Below are positions 54,258 to 63,456 of a DNA stretch of 64,000 nucleotides, one piece after another. The notes beneath the pieces were generated by a model that made no database searches, was not told the origin of the DNA, and saw only the letters and a list, made by a program, of their open reading frames with translations. The DNA is taken from the NCBI GenBank assembly GCA_947503105.1, contig CANNCM010000001.1:496001-560000 (forward strand). The letters are read 5' to 3'. The DNA is from an uncultured Flavobacteriaceae bacterium (GTDB lineage: Bacteria > Bacteroidota > Bacteroidia > Flavobacteriales > Flavobacteriaceae). Positions within the stretch are counted from its first letter, which is position 1. The number at the start of each line of letters is the position of its first letter. A program made the position numbers and the translations under genes.

Positions 54258-55463
54258 ATGGGGTGTGCAAGTTGTGCAACAAATAAAAGTGGTCAGCCAA
54301 AAGGATGTAAAAATAATGGAACTTGTGGTACAGATTCGTGCAACAAATTGACTGTTTTTGACTGGCTTTCCAACATGAGCTTACCCAATGATGCCAAACC
54401 GTTCAATTGGGTAGAAGTCCGTTTTAAAAATGGGCGTAAGCACTACTATGAAAACACCGAAAATCTTACACTAAGTATAGGAGACATAGTAGCAACTCAA
54501 GCCGATTCTGGTCACGATATTGGCATGGTAACTCTTACAGGAGAGTTAGTGAAAGTGCAGATGAAACGCAAGAAAATTTCAGAGGCGCCAGAGAAAAAGT
54601 TAAAAATTTATCGTAAAGCTTCTCAAAGAGACATCGATATATGGGTAGAGTCGAGAGACAAAGAAGAAGCAATGCAAGTCAAAGCGCGCCAATATGCAAT
54701 AGATTTAAGGCTCAATATGAAAATTTCGGATATTGAATTTCAGGGCGACGGCAGCAAAGCAACATTTTACTACACAGCCGATGAGCGTGTCGATTTTAGA
54801 GAGCTCATTAAGTTATATGCAAGAGAATTTAGAATTCGCATAGAAATGAAACAAGTTGGATTGCGTCAAGAAGCGGCTCGGCTTGGAGGTATTGGATCCT
54901 GTGGTCGCGAATTGTGCTGTTCTACTTGGTTGACAGATTTCAGATCGGTAAGCACCTCTGCAGCACGCTACCAGCAATTATCTTTAAATCCATTAAAATT
55001 GGCAGGCCAGTGCGGAAAACTTAAGTGCTGCTTAAATTATGAATTAGACGCCTATTTGGACGCTTTAAAAGCGTTTCCAAAAACAAGCATCAAACTCAAA
55101 ACAGAAAAAGGCATAGCCGTATGTCAAAAAACAGATATTTTCAAAGGCATAATGTGGTATGCCTATGAAGGTGAATGGATGAATTGGTTCAAGTTAACAA
55201 CAGTACAATCCAACGCTATTATTGCATTGAACAAGGCAGGCAAGAAAGCCACGAGTTTAGAAGACTATGCCGACGAACTTTCTGCAACAACAGATACTAA
55301 AATTGACTTTGAAAACGTTGTTGGACAAGACAGTTTAACGCGTTTTGACAAGCCAAAAAGACATAAAAGGCAAAGGAACAACAAACGAAAAAACAATCGA
55401 AAACCCCGAAATGATCACAACCAAAGAAATAAAAGACCTAAAACTCAAAAAAATGCAAACTAG
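54258..55463 (+). CDS. PSP1 domain protein (RicT/YaaT-like)
   Basis: In Bacillus RicT is part of an Fe-S-containing complex that affects RNase Y; the role in Bacteroidota is unknown. The 401-residue product has a cysteine-rich N-terminus (GCASCATNKSGQPKGCKNNG) and the PSP1 domain (about 85-180). The conserved RLGGIGSCGRELCCSTWL and AGQCGKLKCCLNYEL cysteine motifs follow. A very basic, Arg/Lys/Asn-rich tail ends the protein. It overlaps gldH by 11 bases. Confidence 0.88.
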   Translation: MGCASCATNKSGQPKGCKNNGTCGTDSCNKLTVFDWLSNMSLPNDAKPFNWVEVRFKNGRKHYYENTENLTLSIGDIVATQADSGHDIGMVTLTGELVKVQMKRKKISEAPEKKLKIYRKASQRDIDIWVESRDKEEAMQVKARQYAIDLRLNMKISDIEFQGDGSKATFYYTADERVDFRELIKLYAREFRIRIEMKQVGLRQEAARLGGIGSCGRELCCSTWLTDFRSVSTSAARYQQLSLNPLKLAGQCGKLKCCLNYELDAYLDALKAFPKTSIKLKTEKGIAVCQKTDIFKGIMWYAYEGEWMNWFKLTTVQSNAIIALNKAGKKATSLEDYADELSATTDTKIDFENVVGQDSLTRFDKPKRHKRQRNNKRKNNRKPRNDHNQRNKRPKTQKNAN

Positions 55464-55944
55464 ATTGGCGTTTGGGATTTTAGTTGTTTTTTTGATGACA
55501 TCTTGTAATCAAAATAATTTATTTGATCGCTATACTTCGGTTGATAATGAATGGAATAAAAATCAAATAATTTCTTATAATTTTACCGTCAACGATACGC
55601 TTCAAACTAAAAACGTTTACATAAAAGTAAGAACATCAGATAGTTATAAATACAGCAATTTATTTCTTATTGTTGATTTAAAATATCCCAACGGGAAAAT
55701 TGAAAAAGACACCTTAGAATACATGATGGCACAACCAGACGGCACTATGCTAGGCAGAGGACTTATGTCTATAAAGGAACATAAACTTTGGTACAAGGGG
55801 CATGATCAGCCCTTTGTGTTTTCGGAGGTTGGAGACTATACCATATCTATACATCATGCCATGCGTGCATTAGATGAAGTTTCTGGGATAAGCGCTTTGG
55901 AGGGGGTTTTGGATGTAGGGTTCTGTATAGAAAACTTGGAATAG
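55453..55944 (+). CDS. gldH: Gliding motility lipoprotein GldH
   Basis: Lipoprotein required for gliding in Flavobacterium johnsoniae. The 163-residue product has the lipoprotein signal FGILVVFLMTSCNQ (Cys at about 17), then FDRYTSVDNEWNKNQIISYNF and YSNLFLIVDLKYPNGKIEKD. A C-terminal GVLDVGFCIE completes the GldH pattern. The frame extends upstream into ricT, but the ATG at 55453 is chosen because it directly precedes the signal. The PBP gene follows after 10 bases. Confidence 0.92.
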   Translation: MQTRLAFGILVVFLMTSCNQNNLFDRYTSVDNEWNKNQIISYNFTVNDTLQTKNVYIKVRTSDSYKYSNLFLIVDLKYPNGKIEKDTLEYMMAQPDGTMLGRGLMSIKEHKLWYKGHDQPFVFSEVGDYTISIHHAMRALDEVSGISALEGVLDVGFCIENLE

Positions 55945-55954
55945 TAAATTTATA

Positions 55955-58294
55955 ATGACAAAGAAAAAAACAACATCAAAATTAGATTTTTCAAAACCAA
56001 AACGTTGGTTTTGGATACTATTCCTAGTTGGAATTTTAAGCATTCCATTTGTTTTTCTGTTGGCGTCTTTTGGGGCTTTTGGGTTCATGCCCGATCACAC
56101 AGCATTAGAAAATCCACGAACAAATTTGGCCACAGAAGTCATTTCATCTGATGGATCAACTTTGGGTAAATTTTATTATGAAGACAACCGTACCCCTGTA
56201 GGCTATGATGAACTTCCAAAACATCTAGTAGATGCATTAATTGCCACAGAAGATATTCGTTATTTTGATCATGCTGGTATTGATGCTCGAGGCACATTAA
56301 GAGCGCTTTTTAAGCTCGGAAAAGGAGGAGGAGCAAGTACTATTTCTCAGCAATTGGCAAAACAACTTTTTCATGGAGAAGGCTCAAGAAATACCCTTGG
56401 CAGGATTACTCAAAAAATCAAAGAATGGGTGATTGCAACACGTTTGGAAAAGCAATACACCAAAGAAGAAATCATTGCACAATATTTTAATATTTATGAT
56501 TTTGGAAACAATGCCGATGGTATTCGAAGTGCAGCCCGTATATATTTTGGAAAAGAACCCTCTGCGTTAAATCTCAAAGAGTCGGCAATGTTGGTAGGCA
56601 TGTTTAAAAATTCATCCTTATACAATCCTCGACCAAAACGCAACCCTGTTGGCACAAAAAACCGAAGAAATGTGGTCCTTTCTCAAATGGCAAAGTATAA
56701 TTTTATTTCTGAGCAGATAAAGGATTCTTTACAGCAAACCCCATTAGATTTAAATTATACACCTGAGTCGCACAGGGAAGGTATTGCAACTTATTTTAGG
56801 GCCTATTTAAAAACGTTTTTAAAGGAATGGATCAATCAACCAAAAAACAGAAAGCCAAATGGCGAAAAGTATAATATCTATAAAGATGGTTTAAAAGTAT
56901 ATACAACTCTAGATTCGCGAATGCAATCTATTGCAGAAGCAGCAGTTACAGGTCATATGAAGGCACTTCAAGCAGAGTTTTTTGTACAAAACACACCACG
57001 AAGAAATCGAACAGCCCCATTTTTGGATTTAGAAAAAGAAGAAATAGACCAATTGTTAAAAATTGGAATGAAACGCTCTGAGCGCTGGCGTAAAATGCGT
57101 TACGATTTAAAGAAGCCAGTGGACGAAATTGTAGCGTCCTTTAAACAGCCAACGAAAATGAAAATATTTTCTTGGACAGCACCTAATAATGAAATTGATA
57201 CCATAATGACTCCAATGGATTCTATGCGTTACTACAAATCATTTTTAAGAGCAGGAATGATGTCTATGGAGCCTCAAACAGGTTTTGTAAAAGCTTGGGT
57301 TGGCGGGTTCAATTATAAACATTTTCAATATGACATGGTAAAGCAAGGTAAGCGTCAAGTTGGCTCAACTTTTAAGCCCTTTGTGTATGCCGCAGCCATA
57401 GATCAGTTGCAGTTATCGCCATGTGATACGCTTCCAAAAGCACAAATTACAATTCCAGCAAATAAATTTGGAAATGTAAAACCATGGGCTCCAAAAAACT
57501 CCAACAAAAATTATTCAGGATTTGAAACCCTAAAGTCTGCCTTGGCCAATTCCAGAAACACCATTACCGCAAGATTGATGAACGAAATTGGGCCTCAGCC
57601 TGTTATCAATTTGGCAAAAAGCTTGGGTGTTGAGCAAGATCTTCCTGCTGTTCCTTCTATTGCTCTCGGAACTCCAGATTTGAGTGTCTATGAAATGGTT
57701 GCAGCCTATTCTACTTTTGCCAATAAAGGCGTCTATACTAAGCCTGTTATGGTGACACATATTGAAGATAAAAATGGCACTTTATTGTATCAATTTTCGC
57801 CAGAAACTAAAGATGTTTTAAGTGAAGAAATTGCTTACGTTGTTGTCAATTTAATGGAAGGCGTAACTCAGTTTGGATCTGGTCAAAGATTACGGCATAA
57901 TTTTGCCAAAAATCAAACTGTTTATAAAGAAATTGTAACAGGATACCCCTATGAGTTTGACAATCCAATAGCTGGAAAAACAGGAACGACACAAAACCAC
58001 AGTGATGGTTGGTTTATGGGGATGGTACCAAATTTAGTCACCGGCGTATGGGTGGGAGGCGAAGATCGCGCAACACATTTTAAAACCATTACTTATGGGC
58101 AAGGCGCTTCAATGGCCCTTCCTATTTGGGCCAATTATATGAAAGGATGTTACGATAATGAAGATTTAGAAATTTCTAAAGAGGAATTTGAAAAGCCCGA
58201 AAAACTTAGCATCATGACCGAATGTGACAACATTACAGCAGAGGATGGCGCCGTCTCAGAACCACCAGAAATTACACCAGACATAGATTTTTAG
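55955..58294 (+). CDS. Class A penicillin-binding protein (PBP1A-type)
   Basis: Bifunctional peptidoglycan polymerase and crosslinker in the inner membrane. The 779-residue protein has a membrane anchor (about 18-45), then the glycosyltransferase domain with ATEDIRYFDHAGIDARG (catalytic Glu at about 99) and GASTISQQLAKQLF. The transpeptidase domain has GSTFKPFVY (Ser471, Lys474), SALANSRNT (the S-x-N site) and GKTGTTQNHSDGWF. All catalytic motifs are intact. It follows gldH by 10 bases and probably shares its operon. Confidence 0.95.
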   Translation: MTKKKTTSKLDFSKPKRWFWILFLVGILSIPFVFLLASFGAFGFMPDHTALENPRTNLATEVISSDGSTLGKFYYEDNRTPVGYDELPKHLVDALIATEDIRYFDHAGIDARGTLRALFKLGKGGGASTISQQLAKQLFHGEGSRNTLGRITQKIKEWVIATRLEKQYTKEEIIAQYFNIYDFGNNADGIRSAARIYFGKEPSALNLKESAMLVGMFKNSSLYNPRPKRNPVGTKNRRNVVLSQMAKYNFISEQIKDSLQQTPLDLNYTPESHREGIATYFRAYLKTFLKEWINQPKNRKPNGEKYNIYKDGLKVYTTLDSRMQSIAEAAVTGHMKALQAEFFVQNTPRRNRTAPFLDLEKEEIDQLLKIGMKRSERWRKMRYDLKKPVDEIVASFKQPTKMKIFSWTAPNNEIDTIMTPMDSMRYYKSFLRAGMMSMEPQTGFVKAWVGGFNYKHFQYDMVKQGKRQVGSTFKPFVYAAAIDQLQLSPCDTLPKAQITIPANKFGNVKPWAPKNSNKNYSGFETLKSALANSRNTITARLMNEIGPQPVINLAKSLGVEQDLPAVPSIALGTPDLSVYEMVAAYSTFANKGVYTKPVMVTHIEDKNGTLLYQFSPETKDVLSEEIAYVVVNLMEGVTQFGSGQRLRHNFAKNQTVYKEIVTGYPYEFDNPIAGKTGTTQNHSDGWFMGMVPNLVTGVWVGGEDRATHFKTITYGQGASMALPIWANYMKGCYDNEDLEISKEEFEKPEKLSIMTECDNITAEDGAVSEPPEITPDIDF

Positions 58295-58350
58295 TTTAGA
58301 TTTTTAGAGTACACTTAATTTTTAGTAACTTATAATTCTAAAATAGTATT

Positions 58351-59052
58351 ATGATTAATAAACAAGTAGAACATGTACAAGCAGCTCTTGAAGGCGTAAA
58401 AAGCGGTATGACCTTACTTCTAGGCGGATTTGGACTATGTGGGATTCCAGAAAATGCAATAGCTGAGCTCGTTGCAATGAATGTCAACAACCTAACCTGT
58501 ATTTCAAACAATGCAGGTGTCGATGATTTTGGGCTAGGGCTATTATTACAAAAGCATCAAATAAAAAAAATGATATCGTCTTATGTTGGAGAAAATGATG
58601 AATTTGAACGTCAAATGTTGTCCGGAGAACTCGATGTAGAGCTTATTCCTCAGGGGACTTTAGCCGAACGCTGTAGAGCTGCACAGGCTGGATTTCCTGC
58701 AATTTATACTCCTGCAGGGTTCGGAACAGAGGTTGCAGAAGGAAAAGAAACCCGCGAATTTGATGGCAAAATGTATGTCTTAGAACATGCGTTTAAGGCC
58801 GACTTTTCATTTGTTAAAGCATGGAAAGGTGATGCTGCAGGGAATTTAATTTTTAAAGGAACAGCAAGAAACTTTAATCCAAACATGTGTGGCGCCGCCA
58901 AGATTACTGTTGCTGAGGTTGAAGAATTGGTACCTGTTGGCTCACTAGATCCCAATCAAATTCATATTCCTGGAATATTTATTCAACGGATTTTTCAGGG
59001 GAAGAATTATGAAAAACGCATAGAACAAAGAACCCTAACGCCAAAACCCTAA
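58351..59052 (+). CDS. scoA: 3-oxoacid CoA-transferase subunit A
   Basis: With subunit B moves CoA between succinyl-CoA and acetoacetate. The 233-residue protein has the glycine-rich [16 protein letters not shown] motif and [39 protein letters not shown] and [14 protein letters not shown] also agree with ScoA/AtoD-type subunits. It lies 11 bases before scoB, and the pair may serve ketone body or branched-chain amino acid breakdown. Confidence 0.95.
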   Translation: MINKQVEHVQAALEGVKSGMTLLLGGFGLCGIPENAIAELVAMNVNNLTCISNNAGVDDFGLGLLLQKHQIKKMISSYVGENDEFERQMLSGELDVELIPQGTLAERCRAAQAGFPAIYTPAGFGTEVAEGKETREFDGKMYVLEHAFKADFSFVKAWKGDAAGNLIFKGTARNFNPNMCGAAKITVAEVEELVPVGSLDPNQIHIPGIFIQRIFQGKNYEKRIEQRTLTPKP

Positions 59053-59063
59053 AACTAAGTGTT

Positions 59064-59717
59064 ATGTTAGACAAAAACGGAATCGCAAAACGCATTGCCA
59101 AAGAAGTAAAAAATGGATACTATGTCAATCTAGGGATAGGCATACCAACGCTTGTAGCCAACTTTGTTAGAGAGGATATTGAAGTCGAATTTCAAAGTGA
59201 AAATGGAATTTTAGGCATGGGCCCTTTCCCATATGAAGGAGAAGAAGATGCAGATCTAATCAATGCTGGAAAACAAACCATTACCGCTTTGGATGGTGCA
59301 AGTTATTTTGACTCTGCCATGAGCTTTTCAATGATTCGTGGGCAACACGTTGATTTGACTATTTTGGGCGCTATGGAAGTGGCAGAAAATGGAGATATTG
59401 CCAATTGGAAAATACCAGGGCGTTTGGTCAAGGGTATGGGAGGCGCAATGGATTTGGTAGCAAGCGCAGAGAATATTATTGTTGCTATGATGCACACCAA
59501 TAAACGCGGCGAATCAAAACTTTTGAAACGCTGTAAGTTGCCATTAACGGGCGTTAATTGTGTTAAAAAAATTGTCACAAATCTGGCGGTTATAGAAGTT
59601 ACACCTCAAGGATTTAAATTGCTTGAACGTGCTCCAGGGGTAAGCGTAGAAGAAATAGCAGCAGCAACAGAAGGAGAACTTATTGTTCAAGGCAATATTC
59701 CAGAAATGACACTATAG
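59064..59717 (+). CDS. scoB: 3-oxoacid CoA-transferase subunit B
   Basis: Catalytic subunit: the nucleophilic Glu lies in the SENGILGMGP motif (about residue 47). The 217-residue protein also has GYYVNLGIGIPTLVANF, YFDSAMSFSMIRGQHVDLTILGAMEV and GAMDLVASA, all standard. Its stop overlaps that of the convergent ABC transporter gene by 6 bases, leaving no room for a terminator. Confidence 0.95.
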   Translation: MLDKNGIAKRIAKEVKNGYYVNLGIGIPTLVANFVREDIEVEFQSENGILGMGPFPYEGEEDADLINAGKQTITALDGASYFDSAMSFSMIRGQHVDLTILGAMEVAENGDIANWKIPGRLVKGMGGAMDLVASAENIIVAMMHTNKRGESKLLKRCKLPLTGVNCVKKIVTNLAVIEVTPQGFKLLERAPGVSVEEIAAATEGELIVQGNIPEMTL

Positions 59718-61394
59718 CCCTTTTGGGATGGCATTGATTAGTCGTTTTGTATACTCTTTTTTTGGGTTTGCATAAACTTCGTCGGCCTCGCCAAATTCTT
59801 CAATTTTTCCTTGATTCATAATCAGCAATTGATCGGCCATATACTTTACAACGGCCAAATCGTGAGAAATAAAAATATACGTAAATCCAAACTCTTCTTT
59901 TAGAGTATTTAAAAGATTTAATACTTGTGCCTGAACAGAAATATCCAAAGCAGAAACAGATTCGTCACATACAATCAGTTTTGGCTGCAAGGCAATGGTT
60001 CTTGCAATCCCAATACGCTGCCGTTGTCCACCAGAAAATTCGTGAGGATATCGCTTGAAAGCAGACACCTCTAGTCCTACTTTTTCAAGCAATTCTTTTG
60101 TTTTTTGTGCTCTTTCAGAGGAATCATTGTAGAGCTTATGTACTGCCATAGGTTCCATTATGGCTTCGCCAACGGTTAGTCTTGGATTGAGTGATGCAAA
60201 AGGATCTTGAAAAATAATTTGAATATCTTTCCTTAAATTCCGAATGGTTTTCAAAGCCATTTTATTTAAATCTTTTCCCCTGTAAAAAAGGGTTCCAGAG
60301 GTTGCTTTGTCAAGTTGTAAAATGGCTTTTCCTAAAGTAGATTTTCCACAACCCGATTCGCCAACCAAACCCATTGTTTCTCCTTCATAAAGCTTGAAAC
60401 TGACGTTGTTAACCGCTTTAAAAGCTGTTTGCTTACCAAAAACACCAACTTTTGAGTAGTAGATTTTTTCTAAATTTATCACCTCTAAAAGCGGTGGATT
60501 GCTATATAATTTTTTGTGGTTTTCATTTCGGATTTTTTTTGAAATGGTCTCCATAGACATTGTTTTGGATAAAACATCTTCAACAGTTGGCAGTCTTTTT
60601 AAACGCACGTCAAGCGCAGGGCGTGCTGCAATTAATGCTTTTGTATATTCATTTTGTGGGTTTTTAAAAATTGATGCAGTAGGGCCTTGTTCAACAATTT
60701 TACCTTTGTACATGACTAGCGTTCTTTGTGCAATTTCAGAAACTAAAGCTAAGTCGTGACTGATAAATATAACGCTCATTTGCGTTTCTTTTTGCAGGTC
60801 TTGAATCAGTTCGATAATTTCATTTTGAACAGTAACGTCCAAAGCTGTTGTTGGCTCGTCTGCTATTAATACATCAGGTTTGCAGGCCATTGCCATCGCA
60901 ATCATTACCCGTTGTTGTTGTCCTCCCGAAAGCTCATGAGGGTATTTGGTGTAAGCTTGCTCAGGGCTTGGAATTTTCACACTTTCAAACAACTTGATCA
61001 CTTCCAGTTTAGCATTTTTTGGTGATACAATATGGTGTTGTAAAAGAATTTCTTTTACTTGAGTTCCACAACGCATGGAAGGATTCAAAGCACTCATGGG
61101 TTCTTGAAAAATCATACTGATTTTATGACCCCGTATGCTTTCCATTTGTCTAGAGGGCGTTTTATTTATGTCGATATCATTATAAATAATTTCGCCATTA
61201 ATTAGCGGGGTTTTTAGAAGCCGCATGATCGATAATGCCGTCATTGACTTTCCACTACCAGATTCTCCAACAACTCCTAAAATTTCGTTTTTGTAAAGGT
61301 CAAAACTTATACCATGAAGAATACGTTTTGTTATGCCATTCTTTTCAAAAGCAATAGATAAGTTTTTTATACTAAGTATAGAGTGGTGGTTCAT
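59712..61394 (-). CDS. ABC transporter ATP-binding protein with two ATPase domains (oligopeptide type)
   Basis: Fused DppD/DppF-like ATPase energising a peptide or nickel-type importer. In the 560-residue protein the first domain has GESGSGKSMT, DEPTTALD and LSGGQQQR. The second (from about residue 305) has GESGCGKSTLG, FSGGQRQR and CDESVSALD. Oligopeptide C-terminal motifs follow each (ALIAARPAL; RLINAIP). No permease or binding-protein gene is in the window, so partners lie elsewhere. It is 3 bases after the exonuclease gene in a three-gene minus-strand operon. Confidence 0.93.
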   Translation of the reverse strand: MNHHSILSIKNLSIAFEKNGITKRILHGISFDLYKNEILGVVGESGSGKSMTALSIMRLLKTPLINGEIIYNDIDINKTPSRQMESIRGHKISMIFQEPMSALNPSMRCGTQVKEILLQHHIVSPKNAKLEVIKLFESVKIPSPEQAYTKYPHELSGGQQQRVMIAMAMACKPDVLIADEPTTALDVTVQNEIIELIQDLQKETQMSVIFISHDLALVSEIAQRTLVMYKGKIVEQGPTASIFKNPQNEYTKALIAARPALDVRLKRLPTVEDVLSKTMSMETISKKIRNENHKKLYSNPPLLEVINLEKIYYSKVGVFGKQTAFKAVNNVSFKLYEGETMGLVGESGCGKSTLGKAILQLDKATSGTLFYRGKDLNKMALKTIRNLRKDIQIIFQDPFASLNPRLTVGEAIMEPMAVHKLYNDSSERAQKTKELLEKVGLEVSAFKRYPHEFSGGQRQRIGIARTIALQPKLIVCDESVSALDISVQAQVLNLLNTLKEEFGFTYIFISHDLAVVKYMADQLLIMNQGKIEEFGEADEVYANPKKEYTKRLINAIPKGL

Positions 61395-61397
61395 CGC

Positions 61398-62111
61398 TTA
61401 AATATAAGCAATTTCGTTTTTGTCTAATAAGTCTTCGCCTCGAAGTCTTAGTAAAATTTGCGCAACGGCCAGAGTGTCTTTTTCACAATAGGCACCAATA
61501 CGGTCTATGTTTTTTTCTTCATAGAAAACACGATAAATTTCACTCCCATCGATGTCCTCTTTTGGTGAGGGGATACCCAACACATTGGTTAGTAATTTTA
61601 ATGATGTATAATGTTTAAAATCTCCAAATTTCCACAATTCTAATGTATCTAGGTGAGGGACTTCCCATGGTTTTTTCCCAAAAAGATTCAGTTTTGAAGG
61701 CAGTTTTATATTATGAACCAGCATTCTACGGGCGATATATGGAAAGTCGAATTCTTTTCCATTGTGTGCACAAAGCAAATGTTTGGGGTGGTTGAAGTGT
61801 GTTTCTAGCAAGGCCTTAAATTGTTTTAAAATTGAGATTTCTTCACCAGAAAATGTAGTCATTCTAAATGCTCTTTTGCGTTCTCCAGATGCAAAATAGC
61901 CCACCGAAATACAAATGATTTTTCCAAATTCGGCCCATATTCCTGCTCGGGGGTAGTATTCTTCTGGGCTAAAGTCTTCTTTGCGTTGGTATTGGGATTT
62001 TTGGGCCCAAAGGTCTTGTTTTTCCGACGATAAATCCGAAAAGTGTTCAACTTCTGGAACAGTCTCAATATCTAAAAATAGAATATGTTTAAGGTTGAGT
62101 TTGGAGAGCAT
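61398..62111 (-). CDS. 3'-5' exonuclease, PolB-like RNase H fold (DEDD)
   Basis: Predicted nuclease removing nucleotides from 3' ends. The 237-residue product starts with FLDIETVPEV (the Asp-x-Glu pair at residues 14 and 16). AHNGKEFDFPYIARRM supplies the third Asp, and EKDTLAVAQIL the last. This matches the predicted 3'-5' exonuclease family related to B-family polymerase proofreading domains. Its start overlaps the end of the serine hydrolase gene by 23 bases. Confidence 0.88.
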   Translation of the reverse strand: MLSKLNLKHILFLDIETVPEVEHFSDLSSEKQDLWAQKSQYQRKEDFSPEEYYPRAGIWAEFGKIICISVGYFASGERKRAFRMTTFSGEEISILKQFKALLETHFNHPKHLLCAHNGKEFDFPYIARRMLVHNIKLPSKLNLFGKKPWEVPHLDTLELWKFGDFKHYTSLKLLTNVLGIPSPKEDIDGSEIYRVFYEEKNIDRIGAYCEKDTLAVAQILLRLRGEDLLDKNEIAYI

Positions 62112-63258
62112 CGTTTAACATTTTATAGGCTTCTTCGATATAGATGGAGATGTCATCTGAAAAAATTTGACTTGCAGCATTTGGAGATTTTTGATGCCCT
62201 AATCGTACAATGATGATATTATCTTTGGGCTCCACAATAACATATTGTCCAAGATGACCACGCATCATAAAAAAGGATTTTCCATCGCGTTTTTGCATCC
62301 AAAAGCCGTAACCGTATTCTGGACTTTCAGCAAATCTTGGGGTGATTGATTTTGCAACAAATGTAGAATCCAAAAGTTGTTTGCCGTTCCATTTACCGTG
62401 GTCTTTATAGAGTTTGCCAAAGCGCGCAAAGTCTTTGGCATTACTGGCAATACAACAGTAGGCCTTAACAAGATCATGGCCCTCACTATCCACTTGCCAA
62501 AGGGTGGGGTTTTCACTGCCCAAAGGTTTCCAAAAAGTTTCTGTGAGATAGTTATATAATTTCTTACCGGTAGCTTTTTCAATCACCATGGCCAATAATT
62601 GCGTATCACCACTCGAATATTTATAGGCTTGACCAGGCTCTTTAACGACTTTTAAGCCAAGGATTACTTTCTCTAGATCATCATCAAAATACGCTCTTGT
62701 AGTGATGGATAAAGGCGAGTAATATTTCTCATCCCAATTGGTTCCAGAAGCCATAGACGACAGGTCGCCCACTGTCATTTTTGCGGCTAAACCCTCACTA
62801 AATTCTGGAAAGAAATCACTGACGGGCTGGTCTAAACTTTTGATGTACCCCTCTTCGATGGCTTTACCCATAAGTCCAGACACATAACTTTTGGCCATTG
62901 AAAATGAATTCGTTTTGGAATTTTCATCAAAACCATCATAATAATTTTCAAACCAAACGCTGTCATTTTTTATGATGACATAGGCGATAGTGCCGTAAGC
63001 TTCATTATATTTTTGAAGACGTTCCGTTTCAGAAGCTGTATTATAGTCTTTGTGTTTTGGCCAGGGTTGTGGGGTGTCATTTTGAATTTCTGCATTGTCA
63101 AATTCCTTATAATCCTCCAAATAAGCAGTGCTATACCCTTTTGCGTAAATGGTTCTTACCGCTTTAAGGAGGTAGTCTGTATCTGTGATGTAAAGGATAG
63201 CAACGACGCCAAGAATAGCAACCAAAACCCCTTTTAGAATACGTTTGAATATCTTCAT
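62089..63258 (-). CDS. Serine hydrolase, beta-lactamase/class C fold
   Basis: Membrane-anchored or exported hydrolase of the beta-lactamase-related (AmpC/esterase) group. The 389-residue product has an N-terminal membrane segment (about 8-25). The catalytic S-x-x-K is SMAK (Ser120, Lys123), the Y-x-N equivalent is YSS (Tyr214), and the third motif is HLG (His335). Substrate unknown; peptides, esters or lactones are possible. A near-consensus -7 box (TATCTTTA, 63276-63283) lies 17 bases upstream. Confidence 0.88.
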   Translation of the reverse strand: MKIFKRILKGVLVAILGVVAILYITDTDYLLKAVRTIYAKGYSTAYLEDYKEFDNAEIQNDTPQPWPKHKDYNTASETERLQKYNEAYGTIAYVIIKNDSVWFENYYDGFDENSKTNSFSMAKSYVSGLMGKAIEEGYIKSLDQPVSDFFPEFSEGLAAKMTVGDLSSMASGTNWDEKYYSPLSITTRAYFDDDLEKVILGLKVVKEPGQAYKYSSGDTQLLAMVIEKATGKKLYNYLTETFWKPLGSENPTLWQVDSEGHDLVKAYCCIASNAKDFARFGKLYKDHGKWNGKQLLDSTFVAKSITPRFAESPEYGYGFWMQKRDGKSFFMMRGHLGQYVIVEPKDNIIIVRLGHQKSPNAASQIFSDDISIYIEEAYKMLNDALQTQP

Positions 63259-63322
63259 TTTGTTTGTAATTTGGGTTAAAGATAATCAAAAAAAAAGCTT
63301 TGTATTTTAAGCTCTTTATTTC

Positions 63323-63336
63323 ACGGAAATTTCCGT
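63323..63336. repeat. 14-bp perfect palindrome ACGGAAATTTCCGT
   Basis: A fully symmetric 14-base sequence in the 198-base gap between the serine hydrolase and isochorismatase genes. It could bind a dimeric regulator or be part of a relic element. The rest of this gap shows no gene. Confidence 0.4.
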
Positions 63337-63456
63337 CAGACTCCTTTCGTGTGGTTCATAAAATGTCTTTGGAACGAATGGATTTGCGCAACGTTTTGGC
63401 TAAGCTGCGTTTTAATGTAGTTTGGGTTTTGTTGTGTTAAGTACTTTTTTATTGAG

